From CALINB01 sp938045325 (lineage in GTDB: Bacteria > Pseudomonadota > Alphaproteobacteria > Rhodospirillales > CALINB01), in assembly GCA_038114465.1 (NCBI GenBank), contig JAYNQW010000007.1, positions 1 to 64,000 on the forward strand: a stretch of DNA of 64,000 nucleotides, given 5' to 3'. Below the pieces are notes generated by a model. It did not search any database. It saw only the letters and a program-made list of their open reading frames with translations, and was not told the origin of the DNA. Positions within the stretch are counted from its first letter, which is position 1, and the number at the start of each line of letters is the position of its first letter. A program made the translations under genes and the position numbers. Shown here in pieces: positions 51,426 through 59,467 of the stretch.

Positions 51426-52529
51426 ATGAACAATAATTCAGCTGATGGCGATATTAAGCGCTATCCAATCGAAACGGTACGGACTCAAATTGAGAATTGT
51501 TTGACCGCCTGGGGCATGACGGAGGCAAACGCGAAACTCACATCGGAAGTGATGGTCGATGCCGATACCTGCGGTATCGATACGCACGGCATTTCCATGC
51601 TGACCGTCTATCACGGCCGCCATCGTAACAACTACATCACCCTCGCCGCCGAGCCGATTACCGTCAATGAAACGCCGGTCTCTGCCCTCATTGATGCCGG
51701 CGGTGGCCTCGGTTATGTCGCCTCGATTAAGGCCACCGAAACGGCCATTGCGAAAGCTCAACAGGCCGGCATGGCCGCCGTCGCCGTGCGTAACTCCGCC
51801 CACTTCGGCGCGACCGGTTATTACACCCGCATGATGGCGCGCAAAGGCCTGGTCGGCATCGCGACCACGTCCGCCGTCGGGCGCAGCGTCGCACCGACCT
51901 TCGGCAAGGAACCGAAATTCGGCACTGACCCGATTGCGTTTGCCGCCCCGACGAAACGAAATAAGATTTACAGCCTCGATATGGCGACGACGACGGTCGC
52001 GCGCGGCAAAATCCGCAACAAATATAACGAGGGCCAGCCGGTACCCGTCGGCTGGGTCAACGATAAAGACGGTAATCCCACGACCGACCCGGCCCTATTG
52101 ATTGACGATCAGGGCGGCACGCAAACACCCTTAGGCGGGACGCGCGAGTCCGGCAGCCACAAAGGATACGGCCTCGGTATGATGGTGAATATCCTCTCGT
52201 GCGCGTTTTCCGGTGCGCGCATCATGACCGGTGAGTTGGCCAACAAGCAACCCGTTCCCGGCACCATGGATGTCGGCCACTTTTTTCTCGCCATCGATCC
52301 GAAAATTTTCGCACCCGACCGCCCGTTCGAAGAAGCAGTTGATGAAATGATCGACGATCTGCACGCCACCATCCCGGTCGACCCCAATCAGCCGGTCCTG
52401 GTCGCGGGCGAGCCGGAGGACATCATCCGCGCCGAACGGGAAAAATCCGGCATCCCGATCCCCCCGGGCCTACGCGGCAAAATCGAAGAGGTGTGCCGGG
52501 ACTCGAACGCGGAATTTCTGCTGACCTGA
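51426..52529 (+). CDS. Ldh family (malate/L-lactate dehydrogenase type) oxidoreductase
   Basis: 367-aa NAD(P)-dependent 2-hydroxyacid or imino-acid dehydrogenase of the Ldh_2 family (relatives: malate, ureidoglycolate, 2,3-diketogulonate, delta1-piperideine-2-carboxylate enzymes). Motifs: DTCGIDTHGISMLTVYHG, AVRNSAHFGATGYYTRMMA, then TDPIAFAAPTK, and the C-terminal GSHKGYGLGMMVNIL. Start chosen at ATG 51426 behind AAGGAGAAACGTA; the frame is open upstream through the TAXI remnant. Ends with a 1-bp overlap with the NadX-like gene, so the two likely act on one substrate. Confidence 0.87.
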   Translation: MNNNSADGDIKRYPIETVRTQIENCLTAWGMTEANAKLTSEVMVDADTCGIDTHGISMLTVYHGRHRNNYITLAAEPITVNETPVSALIDAGGGLGYVASIKATETAIAKAQQAGMAAVAVRNSAHFGATGYYTRMMARKGLVGIATTSAVGRSVAPTFGKEPKFGTDPIAFAAPTKRNKIYSLDMATTTVARGKIRNKYNEGQPVPVGWVNDKDGNPTTDPALLIDDQGGTQTPLGGTRESGSHKGYGLGMMVNILSCAFSGARIMTGELANKQPVPGTMDVGHFFLAIDPKIFAPDRPFEEAVDEMIDDLHATIPVDPNQPVLVAGEPEDIIRAEREKSGIPIPPGLRGKIEEVCRDSNAEFLLT

Positions 52530-53347
52530 TGGCGAACAAAGAAACATTACGGGTCGGGCTTGCCGGTTTCGGTTCCATCGGGCGCACTGTCGGCAATGCG
52601 CTTAATGACGGCATTCCGGGACTGCGTTTGAGCGCCGTCGCCGTGCGCGACCAAGATAAGGCAAAGTCTCATCTTAATACGTATAAACACGACATTCCTC
52701 TCGTCTCTCTCAATCAGCTACCGGGTTATGCCGACATCATCGTCGAAGCGACATCCCGTCATTCATTTAAAGACGCCGTGGCACCGGCCATCGAAGCCGG
52801 CAAAACAGTGATCACGGCAACCGTCGGCGGTTTATTGCTTCACGATGACCTGATCCAACGCGCAAAAGAGACCGGCGCGCGGATCATTGTACCGACCGGC
52901 GGCCTGGCCGGTTTCGATGCGATGCGCGCAGCCGCGGAAGGAACGATACACTCGGTTCAGCTCACCACGCGCAAACCGCCGCACAGTTTGCATGACGCCC
53001 CGGTCCTTCAGGAAAAAGGCATCGATCCGAAGAACTTAAAAGAACCGGCATTACTGTTCGAAGGTTCCGCGCGCCAGGCGATCGGCACCTTCCCGGTTGG
53101 CCTCAACATTGCTATCGCCTTGAGCATGGCCGGTGTCGGCCCGGACAAAACCAAGCTCGCGGTGTGGCTCGATCCAACCGTCTCGCGCAACGTGCATAAG
53201 GTGGATGTGGACGCCGACAGTGCCGCTTTCACCATGACCATGGAAAGCGAACCCGCCGAAGACAACCCGCATAGTGCGAAAATCGCGGCGCTGAGCCTGC
53301 TCGCCGCCCTGCGCAGCCTCACCGCGACCATGAAAGTCGGAACCTGA
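52529..53347 (+). CDS. nadX: L-aspartate dehydrogenase family protein (NadX-like, copy 1)
   Basis: 272 aa. Rossmann motif VGLAGFGSIGRTVGNAL, DIIVEATSRHSFKDAVAPAI, IIVPTGGLAGFDAMRAAAEG, TTRKPPHSLHDAP and the C-terminal DNPHSAKIAALSLLAALRSL match the aspartate dehydrogenase family, which oxidises L-aspartate to iminoaspartate (or runs in reverse). The start ATG shares a base with the TGA of the Ldh-family gene. A paralogue lies at 61997. Substrate may be another amino dicarboxylate. Confidence 0.84.
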   Translation: MANKETLRVGLAGFGSIGRTVGNALNDGIPGLRLSAVAVRDQDKAKSHLNTYKHDIPLVSLNQLPGYADIIVEATSRHSFKDAVAPAIEAGKTVITATVGGLLLHDDLIQRAKETGARIIVPTGGLAGFDAMRAAAEGTIHSVQLTTRKPPHSLHDAPVLQEKGIDPKNLKEPALLFEGSARQAIGTFPVGLNIAIALSMAGVGPDKTKLAVWLDPTVSRNVHKVDVDADSAAFTMTMESEPAEDNPHSAKIAALSLLAALRSLTATMKVGT

Positions 53348-53405
53348 ATCCCGACGGTTTTAATCGGTAAATTTCCGTAGATCTTTGATTTTATTGATTA
53401 AATTG

Positions 53406-53448
53406 AGTGACGATGGTCACTGTGCTTTAGCCCGGTTTCTGTGATAAT
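53406..53448 (+). promoter_or_regulatory. Candidate flagellin promoter region with inverted repeat
   Basis: A perfect 6-bp inverted repeat AGTGAC-GATG-GTCACT (53406-53421) lies just upstream of an extended -10-like TGTGATAAT (GATAAT at 53443-53448). The flagellin GTG follows 37 bp later. No classical sigma28 or sigma54 element with correct spacing was found. Confidence 0.35.
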
Positions 53449-53485
53449 CTCTACCTAACGTATTAAGGATTGAAGGATTTCAGCC

Positions 53486-54310
53486 GTGGCTGAGGAAGTA
53501 ACCCTGAACGCCGGACAGCAGACGGCCTTGTCGATTTTGCAAGGAACGTCGGCACAGACCGAACGCACGACAGAACGCCTGTCGACAGGACGGCGGGTCA
53601 ACAGTGCCATCGATGATGCGCAGGCTTTTTTGCTATCGCGAAATCTGGATACGCGGGCGGCCGAACTGCAGGCCTCGCGCGATGACATCGGCCAAGCGGT
53701 GAGTTCTATCGGTGCTGCGCAAAACGGTTTGGAAGCTATTTCCAACCTCACAGGTCAGCTTGAAGGGATCGCGACGGCGGCCCGGGGCGGCACGGCTCAA
53801 GAACGCTCGGCGGCAGCTGCCCAGTTTGATGAGATTCGCAATCAAATAGACAACATCGCACGCGACGCGAGCTTCAACGGCACCAATCTGATTGCCTCGA
53901 CGCCGAGCAACGTGAACGTTTCTTTCGATGAAAATAGCGACTCGGACTTAACGATTTCCGGTTCCGCTTCCGATACTGCTGCCCTCGGCATTAGCGATGC
54001 AACCGGTACGAATAACAATTTTGCCACCGACGCCGATATCGAAAACGCATTGGCCAAAGTGCGCCAAGCATCCGACTCCATCCGCTCGACATCGGCAAGT
54101 TTCGGCGCGGACGCGGCGATCTTGAACACCCGCGATGAATTCGCCGCCGATCAGGTTAACATTTCGCGCGATGCGTCCGACCGTCTGGTCAACGCTGACC
54201 TGAACGAAGAGGCCGCCCGGCAGGTTTCCCTGCAGACCCGTAACGGTTTGGCCACGGCCGGCCTTAACATTGCCAATCAAAGCGAACGGGCTGTCCTCGA
54301 CCTCTTCTAA
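53486..54310 (+). CDS. Flagellin (short form)
   Basis: 274 aa filament subunit containing only the D0/D1 helices and a minimal hypervariable region. N-terminal domain: SILQGTSAQTERTTERLSTG, then RRVNSAIDDAQAFLLSRNLD. C-terminal domain: AADQVNISRDASDRLVNADL, then NEEAARQVSLQTRNGLATAG and NIANQSERAVLDLF. The central ~60 residues are Ser/Asp-rich (FDENSDSDLTISGSASDTA). GTG start at 53486 behind AAGGAT. Followed by flaF; no other flagellar gene is in view, so filament genes are separate from the basal-body cluster. Confidence 0.93.
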   Translation: MAEEVTLNAGQQTALSILQGTSAQTERTTERLSTGRRVNSAIDDAQAFLLSRNLDTRAAELQASRDDIGQAVSSIGAAQNGLEAISNLTGQLEGIATAARGGTAQERSAAAAQFDEIRNQIDNIARDASFNGTNLIASTPSNVNVSFDENSDSDLTISGSASDTAALGISDATGTNNNFATDADIENALAKVRQASDSIRSTSASFGADAAILNTRDEFAADQVNISRDASDRLVNADLNEEAARQVSLQTRNGLATAGLNIANQSERAVLDLF

Positions 54311-54332
54311 CGGCTTTTGAAAGTCGTCTCCC

Positions 54333-54719
54333 ATGAACACGCCGAATTACAACGCGTATCAACAGGCGCAAAAGTTGGCGATCACACCTTCGGCGGCGGA
54401 ATCGGCGAGCCTCAGCCGGGCCGCGGTGCTACTCGAACAAGCCAAATCGAATGTGAAAGATTTTAAGGCGTATTCGACGGCGCTAAACTTCAATCAGAAG
54501 TTTTGGACCATTCTCCAGGCGGACTTGACGTCCGACGGCAACCGTTTGCCGGACGAATTGAGGGGCGATCTTTTGAGCCTCAGCGTTTTCATCAACAAGC
54601 AAACGGTCAAGGCGCTTTCCGATCCGAATCCTGAGCACCTCGACGTGCTGATCGATATCAACAGAAACGTTGCTCAAGGCCTCAGAGACCAGTCCAATCG
54701 CGAACAGGCAAGTTCGTAA
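54333..54719 (+). CDS. flaF: Flagellar biosynthesis regulator FlaF
   Basis: 128-aa helical protein required for flagellin secretion/translation control in Alphaproteobacteria. MNTPNYNAYQQAQKLAITPS, then NQKFWTILQADLTSDGNRLP and LRGDLLSLSVFINKQTVKAL are the FlaF signature. It begins 22 bp after the flagellin stop. The usual companion FlbT is not in the window. Confidence 0.93.
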   Translation: MNTPNYNAYQQAQKLAITPSAAESASLSRAAVLLEQAKSNVKDFKAYSTALNFNQKFWTILQADLTSDGNRLPDELRGDLLSLSVFINKQTVKALSDPNPEHLDVLIDINRNVAQGLRDQSNREQASS

Positions 54720-54782
54720 TCAAACCGCCCGTTGCGCTCCCGACCATCAATGTACTAACAATAAACGCAGCTCTACAGCGGA

Positions 54783-56090
54783 TTGGAAACAGGACCCTCG
54801 CCCGTGCCGGACAAAAAACTGACGACCATCGAAAAGGCGCTGGCGCTCAATTTCGATCCGTTGAAATACGGCACCATCGTCGAAATCGGCGCCGGTCAGG
54901 AAGTATCGCGCTGGTTTTTTCAGGCTGGTGGAGCCGCCGGTTCCATCGCTAAAACCATGTCCGCCTATGACATGGACGTCAGCGACGACATCTACGGCGT
55001 CACGGCCGATAAGCGCTATGTCTCAAAAGACCGCCTCGAACGCATGCTCAAACGTGAGTTCGAGCTAAACATTTCCCGCCTGCAAGATAAGCGCTCCGAA
55101 GACTCGCAATACTTTGCCTTTGCCAACACCGTGGCCGCGCAAGGCTTTAAAAAACGCGAGGAATGCCACGGCTGGCTCGGCATCCGCCTGCAACTCACAC
55201 CGCAATCGGAGCCGGACGATATCATCCTGCATGTGCGCATGCTCGACGACCTGCCGCACAACCAGCAAGAGGCGCTCGGCATTCTCGGCGTCAATCTGAT
55301 TTACGGCGCATATTTCCTTAACAAGGAACCGGAAGCCCTGCTCAGCAGCCTGATGGACAACCTGCGCTGGGGACGCATCGAGATCGACCTGGTCGAGTTT
55401 CGCGGCCCCACGCTCGGCGCCATCGACGACCGCCTGATGGCGCTTCATCTCGTGAAGGAAAGCCTCACTCGCGCCGTGATGTTCGACCTCAACGGCATGA
55501 TCGTGATCCCGGCGGACACGCTTTATAAGCAGAGCGTTTTTGGTATTCGCGGTGCCTTTCATACTGTTTCCGATACGGATATCGGCATGTTTAACCATGC
55601 CAAGGAAAAGTTCTTAAAAAAACCGAATGTCGACGGCAATAAAACGGTTTCCATCGCCGAAATGACCATGGCCGACATCGCTAACGAAGAAGGAATCGAT
55701 ACCGCCGATTTTCTCCGGCGTGTCGATGCCCTGTCGGCGCAAGGGTTCTATGTTTTGATATCGGAGTTCTTCCGCTATTTCCGGGTGCGTCAATACCTCG
55801 GACGCTATACCCGCGAACCGGTGGCGATCGTCAGCTATGTCAACGGTTTCGCTGAAATCATTCGTGAAGATTATTATCAAGGTTTGGATGGTGGTATTCT
55901 CGAGGGACTCGGGCAACTGTTCATTGGCGACACCACGTTTTACATCTTCCCGAATATCGAAGACGGCAAAATCGCCGAGCCGAAAGTCAGCCTCAATGAC
56001 CTGCCGATTGCCGGTGAACTGCGCCCGCTGGTGACGTACCTGCACCAGCGCGGACAAATCGTACCCATCGACGATTTCTCGTTGGAATGA
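54783..56090 (+). CDS. Conserved protein of unknown function (~435 aa)
   Basis: Soluble protein with strong family blocks: KALALNFDPLKYGTIVEIGA, GQEVSRWFFQAGGAAGSIAK, TMSAYDMDVSDDIYG, FANTVAAQGFKKREECHGWL and LGILGVNLIYGAYFLN. I recall long homologues in many bacteria carrying unreliable automatic names (for example nucleotidyltransferase or TonB receptor). I see no T/HxGH nucleotidyltransferase motif, no signal peptide and no barrel, so I reject those names. Start is TTG 54783 or GTG 54804; the latter has AGGA 10 bp upstream. Function not inferred. Confidence 0.78.
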   Translation: METGPSPVPDKKLTTIEKALALNFDPLKYGTIVEIGAGQEVSRWFFQAGGAAGSIAKTMSAYDMDVSDDIYGVTADKRYVSKDRLERMLKREFELNISRLQDKRSEDSQYFAFANTVAAQGFKKREECHGWLGIRLQLTPQSEPDDIILHVRMLDDLPHNQQEALGILGVNLIYGAYFLNKEPEALLSSLMDNLRWGRIEIDLVEFRGPTLGAIDDRLMALHLVKESLTRAVMFDLNGMIVIPADTLYKQSVFGIRGAFHTVSDTDIGMFNHAKEKFLKKPNVDGNKTVSIAEMTMADIANEEGIDTADFLRRVDALSAQGFYVLISEFFRYFRVRQYLGRYTREPVAIVSYVNGFAEIIREDYYQGLDGGILEGLGQLFIGDTTFYIFPNIEDGKIAEPKVSLNDLPIAGELRPLVTYLHQRGQIVPIDDFSLE

Positions 56091-56112
56091 TTGACCGGGA
56101 ACTTAAGCGGGT

Positions 56113-56964
56113 TTAAGCCCCGCGCTCCCAGCCCCACCACCGGCAAAGCCCCTCGCCCATCACGAGTCTTTTATCGGCCTCGCTCAGCCACGGCAGTTCT
56201 TCGGTAAACATGGTCACGCATTCGCGCCAATGACACGGCATCTTGGAAATGTCCGTTCCCCAAAACACGCGCTCGGGGCCGAACGCATCGAACACTTGTT
56301 TCAAGTACCCCTGCATGACCGGAAACGGGTAAGCCTCGGCGGAATACCCCGGCAGACCGCTTGCTTTTACTGCAATATTCGGATACTTCACCAGCGCCAG
56401 CAAATCGGGGATATGCGTCATGGCTTCGGCGTCTTTCGACGATGTGCTGCCGCCGAGCCCGCCCAGATGATCGATCGTGATACGCAGCCCCGGATACCGC
56501 TCGGCGATGTGCCCTAACTCGGTGAGATGATCCGGCGATAACGTCGTCAGCGGCACGCCAGCGGTTTCGGCCGCCGCCCAAATTTCCTCCAGCTCGCCAT
56601 CCTGCAACCGTTGCTGCACGGCTTTGCTCCGGAACGAAAACCGAAGCCCCAGCATGCCCGGTTCCGAGCGCCAATCCTCGATTTGTGCGCATGATGTCTC
56701 GACCGGCTGCGCCAACGGCATTAACCCCATGACGGCAAACCGCCCCGAGTATTGCCGCACCGCCGCGCGTGCCAAGTCGATCGCTTCCGGGCACCAACTC
56801 GGCGGCGTAATCACGGCGCCGTCGACCCCGGCTTCATCCATTAAAACGATCGCATCTTCAGCCAAGAACGATTTGATTTGCCAATGTACGGGGTTTTCCG
56901 GCAGCGCGTTCGCCCAAATGTGAATTTGCGCGTCGATCACTTGCAACGACCGATTAAGATTCAT
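56113..56964 (-). CDS. Amidohydrolase family 2 (PDC/ACMSD-like) hydrolase
   Basis: 283-aa TIM-barrel metal hydrolase. The N-terminal VIDAQIHIWANALPENP carries D-x-Q-x-H where many members have D-x-H-x-H, the variant seen in the lactone/PDC-hydrolase branch. Other blocks: GVDGAVITPPSWCPEAIDLA, LRITIDHLGGLG (metal His), and FWGTDISKMPCHWRECVTMF (Asp). Start at ATG 56964; the frame stays open upstream over cinA in a different frame and is not coding there. 7 bp after the cinA-like gene, hence cotranscribed. Confidence 0.85.
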   Translation of the reverse strand: MNLNRSLQVIDAQIHIWANALPENPVHWQIKSFLAEDAIVLMDEAGVDGAVITPPSWCPEAIDLARAAVRQYSGRFAVMGLMPLAQPVETSCAQIEDWRSEPGMLGLRFSFRSKAVQQRLQDGELEEIWAAAETAGVPLTTLSPDHLTELGHIAERYPGLRITIDHLGGLGGSTSSKDAEAMTHIPDLLALVKYPNIAVKASGLPGYSAEAYPFPVMQGYLKQVFDAFGPERVFWGTDISKMPCHWRECVTMFTEELPWLSEADKRLVMGEGLCRWWGWERGA

Positions 56965-56971
56965 GAGACGC

Positions 56972-57457
56972 TTAGCCCTCGTCGCCAAGCACGCTTTCCA
57001 TAAACGCCAAGGCTTCTTTGGTGAAACGCCACATGTTGCCTTCGCGTTCCGATTTGCCTGTTTCCAGCGTCTTCGCACGCTCAACCGGCCCGGCCATGGC
57101 GAAACAGGAATGCCCGGCGGCGTCACCATAGCGGTTGCCCGACGGTCCGCTCGCACCGGTCTCGCAAAAACCCCAAGTGGTACCGAGCTGTTCGCGTATG
57201 GCACGTGCCACGATCAAGGCGTATTCCTCGGTGGATGCGCGCATGGTCGCGACCTCTTCGGGCAGGCCCAACAAGCCGCGCCGCGCGTCGCGGGTGTAGA
57301 TCACCCCGCCGCCGACGAAGTACGCCGAAGCACCCGGTACGGCCAACAACGCCGCCGAGATCAACCCGCCGGCGGACGATTCCGACACGGCGATGGTTTC
57401 CTTGCGGTCTTTTAAAATCGTCGAGACCGGCAATGCGATTGACGTGAGTTCGTTCAT
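56972..57457 (-). CDS. CinA C-terminal domain protein (nicotinamide-nucleotide amidase-like)
   Basis: 161 aa, the stand-alone CinA C-terminal/PncC fold that deamidates NMN to nicotinate mononucleotide. TIAVSESSAGGLISAALLAV holds the catalytic Ser (about residue 28); GGGVIYTRDARRGLLGL, then FCETGASGPSGNRYGDAAGH follow. The motif SxTxG of classical CinA appears as SESSAGG. Lies between a membrane-protein remnant and an amidohydrolase on the same strand. Confidence 0.87.
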   Translation of the reverse strand: MNELTSIALPVSTILKDRKETIAVSESSAGGLISAALLAVPGASAYFVGGGVIYTRDARRGLLGLPEEVATMRASTEEYALIVARAIREQLGTTWGFCETGASGPSGNRYGDAAGHSCFAMAGPVERAKTLETGKSEREGNMWRFTKEALAFMESVLGDEG

Positions 57458-57463
57458 GGATGA

Positions 57464-58288
57464 TTACGTTTTCGACTTCTGCACAAAAAATAAATAAGCG
57501 TGCGAAATAAATGAAACGCTTAGCGCCATGACAAATATGTATCCAAAGACGGATATAGTCAGCAACACTATTGTTAACATCCAGCTATTTGGGAAATTTG
57601 GAATAGTTGCTCGCTCAATTAACATAAACAGAAGATTAATTGGCAGAACAACAAAAATAGCGCCAAAAAATAATTGAATTGTATTTCCAGTGGTAATTCG
57701 CCATGAACGAGAAATGTTTACAGTCGAATCCTCAATTGCAGACGCTGGCAACACCAAAACAAGTCTAGCCGTAAATATATAAACTAAGAACGCGGGTATC
57801 ATTGAAATAATAAAAATTACACTCGATGACAAACCAGGTGACACACCTGTTGGCATAAAAATAGTTCTATGAATAAAACCAACAGCTCCGGTTTTACTTA
57901 ACAAAATTGGCACCCCAATTGAAAGTAGAATTGGGATAATTATAATTAATACCAATAACAGTGAATAACCCAGGAAATTAAATTCGATATTGCGTAACCG
58001 AACGAATGCTAAATGCGCCGTTTTTTCATTCAGAATTATCGAACGATGCCAGTTAACCGCCCACATCGCCCAAAGCAAAAAGCCTAAGATAAACTGTAAG
58101 ACAACCAAATACGGCAATCTGAATTGATCGATGATCAAACCGATCACGACAAAGCCGAGAATAAGAATCACCATCAACGGCCAGGAAAATTTTAATAAAT
58201 ATCCAAAGTTATTAAATGACGTGCTGTACGCGTTGCCGATGGTTCCCCAAAACGGCAGCTTGTCGTTTACCGGTGTTTATTCGTTCAT
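57464..58288 (-). pseudogene. AT-rich multi-span membrane protein with TAA at codon 4
   Basis: A Shine-Dalgarno (GAGGGGG) precedes ATG 58288, which reads MNE then TAA (58277-58279) and continues in frame as TPVNDKLPFWGTIGNAYSTS and FNNFGYLLKFSW into a 237-residue hydrophobic protein (57464-58177) with about six membrane segments (LPYLVVLQFILGFLLWAMWA, FLGYSLLLVLIIIIPILLSI, ...). No good start exists between the stop and TTG 58177, which would cut into the first membrane segment. Codons are much richer in A+T than in the flanking cinA and amidohydrolase genes. Family unknown; resembles YciC-like polytopic proteins of no known function. Confidence 0.65.
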
Positions 58289-58353
58289 TGTACCCCCTCA
58301 TTTTATGTTATAAAAAACTTAACACTAAAATCAGAAGGCGGCAATGGAGCCGG

Positions 58354-59451
58354 CTAACGCTCGATTTTCAAAATTTTCTGCAACGTGCCGCCGAGGATCG
58401 CTTCGAGGTCGTCGTCGCTGAGGCCCGGCGTGCTGAGAATGTGCGCGATGGGATTGATATTCGCCATGCCGGCCGGATGATCCGTCCCCATGACCATTTG
58501 GCTCACGCCGCACTCGTTGATGAGGTGGCGCAGGTTTTCGGTGCCGAACACCAGGGTGTCGAAATAAAGCTGTTTTAGGTAATCGCTCGGCTTCTTTTTC
58601 TCTTCGCCGCGCCCGCCCCGGTCATTGCTGTTATGCCCGTGATCGTAACGGCCGATGTAAGACGGTAACAACCCGCCACCATGCGCGGCGACGATCTTCA
58701 AGCCCGAATAGGCATCGAGCGTTCCGTCGTAAATCATGTGCGCGAGCGCGATGGACGTATCGAGCGGATTGCCGATAATGTTCTGCAAGTGCCCGCGGCC
58801 CTCGAGACGTTCGCCCGCTTCCGGGAAATGCGACGGGTGCAGGAAGATGACCGCGTCCAGTTCTTCCGCCTTGGCCCAGAACGGTGCAAATTTTGGATCG
58901 GACAGCTCGTCGCCGTTGATATTGGTGTTCACGATCGCGCCGCGCAGGTTCAGCTTCTTGACGGCGTATTCCAACTGTTCGGCGGCGAGGTCCGGATGCT
59001 GCAAGGCGGCGATGGCAAAACCGACGAACCGGTCGGGATAGTTTTCACAAATCTCGGCGACCTTTTCGTTTTGCAATTTTACATGCGCGACCGCCAGATC
59101 GTAATCCGCCCAATAAAAATGATGACCGGTGCCGACGCTCAGCGCCTGCATGTCGATGCCCATGGCGTCGATCTCGGCGAGGCGCGTCGGGATATCGGCC
59201 ACCCTAGAGCGGGTTTTATGCTCGAACGGATTCTTTTTGCCCTTGAATTCGGGACGGTCCTTAAACAGCGGCCAGGCATCCGCAATCTGGCAATGGGCGT
59301 GCACGTCGATGGTCAGCATCCGCTTGCCGTTGACGGTCACGGGACGCGGGGTTTGACACTCAATCGTCGAAGGATTTTTTTCGAACGCGGGCTTGTCCGC
59401 GTGGTAGTGCAGATCACAGCCGACGAATTCGACGCCACTTGGTTCCGACAT
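58354..59451 (-). CDS. Amidohydrolase family 2 protein, tandem copy A
   Basis: 365 aa, ACMSD-like metal-dependent decarboxylase/hydrolase. D-x-H-x-H in LTIDVHAHCQIADAWPL (about residue 50), metal/catalytic His in VIFLHPSHFPE and VAAHGGGLLPSYIGRYDHGH, Asp in MVMGTDHPAGMANINPIAHI. The first ~45 residues (CDLHYHADKPAF..., ECQTPRPVTVNGKRM) precede the usual start of the fold and are shared with copy B. The two copies share long identical stretches (for example DYLKQLYFDTLVFGTENL), showing tandem duplication. Substrate unknown; aromatic or heterocyclic carboxylates are typical. Confidence 0.87.
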   Translation of the reverse strand: MSEPSGVEFVGCDLHYHADKPAFEKNPSTIECQTPRPVTVNGKRMLTIDVHAHCQIADAWPLFKDRPEFKGKKNPFEHKTRSRVADIPTRLAEIDAMGIDMQALSVGTGHHFYWADYDLAVAHVKLQNEKVAEICENYPDRFVGFAIAALQHPDLAAEQLEYAVKKLNLRGAIVNTNINGDELSDPKFAPFWAKAEELDAVIFLHPSHFPEAGERLEGRGHLQNIIGNPLDTSIALAHMIYDGTLDAYSGLKIVAAHGGGLLPSYIGRYDHGHNSNDRGGRGEEKKKPSDYLKQLYFDTLVFGTENLRHLINECGVSQMVMGTDHPAGMANINPIAHILSTPGLSDDDLEAILGGTLQKILKIER

Positions 59452-59467
59452 CAGTTTTTCTCCCGCG

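Noticed and set aside
54783..56090. Naming the 435-aa protein a nicotinate-nucleotide adenylyltransferase or TonB receptor
   Set aside because: No nucleotidyltransferase HxGH-type motif, no signal peptide and no beta-barrel pattern are visible.
56965..57204. N-terminal extension of the amidohydrolase up to 57204
   Set aside because: The extra 80 residues are Arg/Pro-rich shadow translation of the cinA-like gene; ATG 56964 gives the normal family start.
47127..58279. TAA read as a sense codon (recoding) to explain three interrupted genes
   Set aside because: TAA is a normal terminator of many intact genes in the window (lptD, rsmA, rplI, rpsR and others), and no shared context marks the three interrupting codons.
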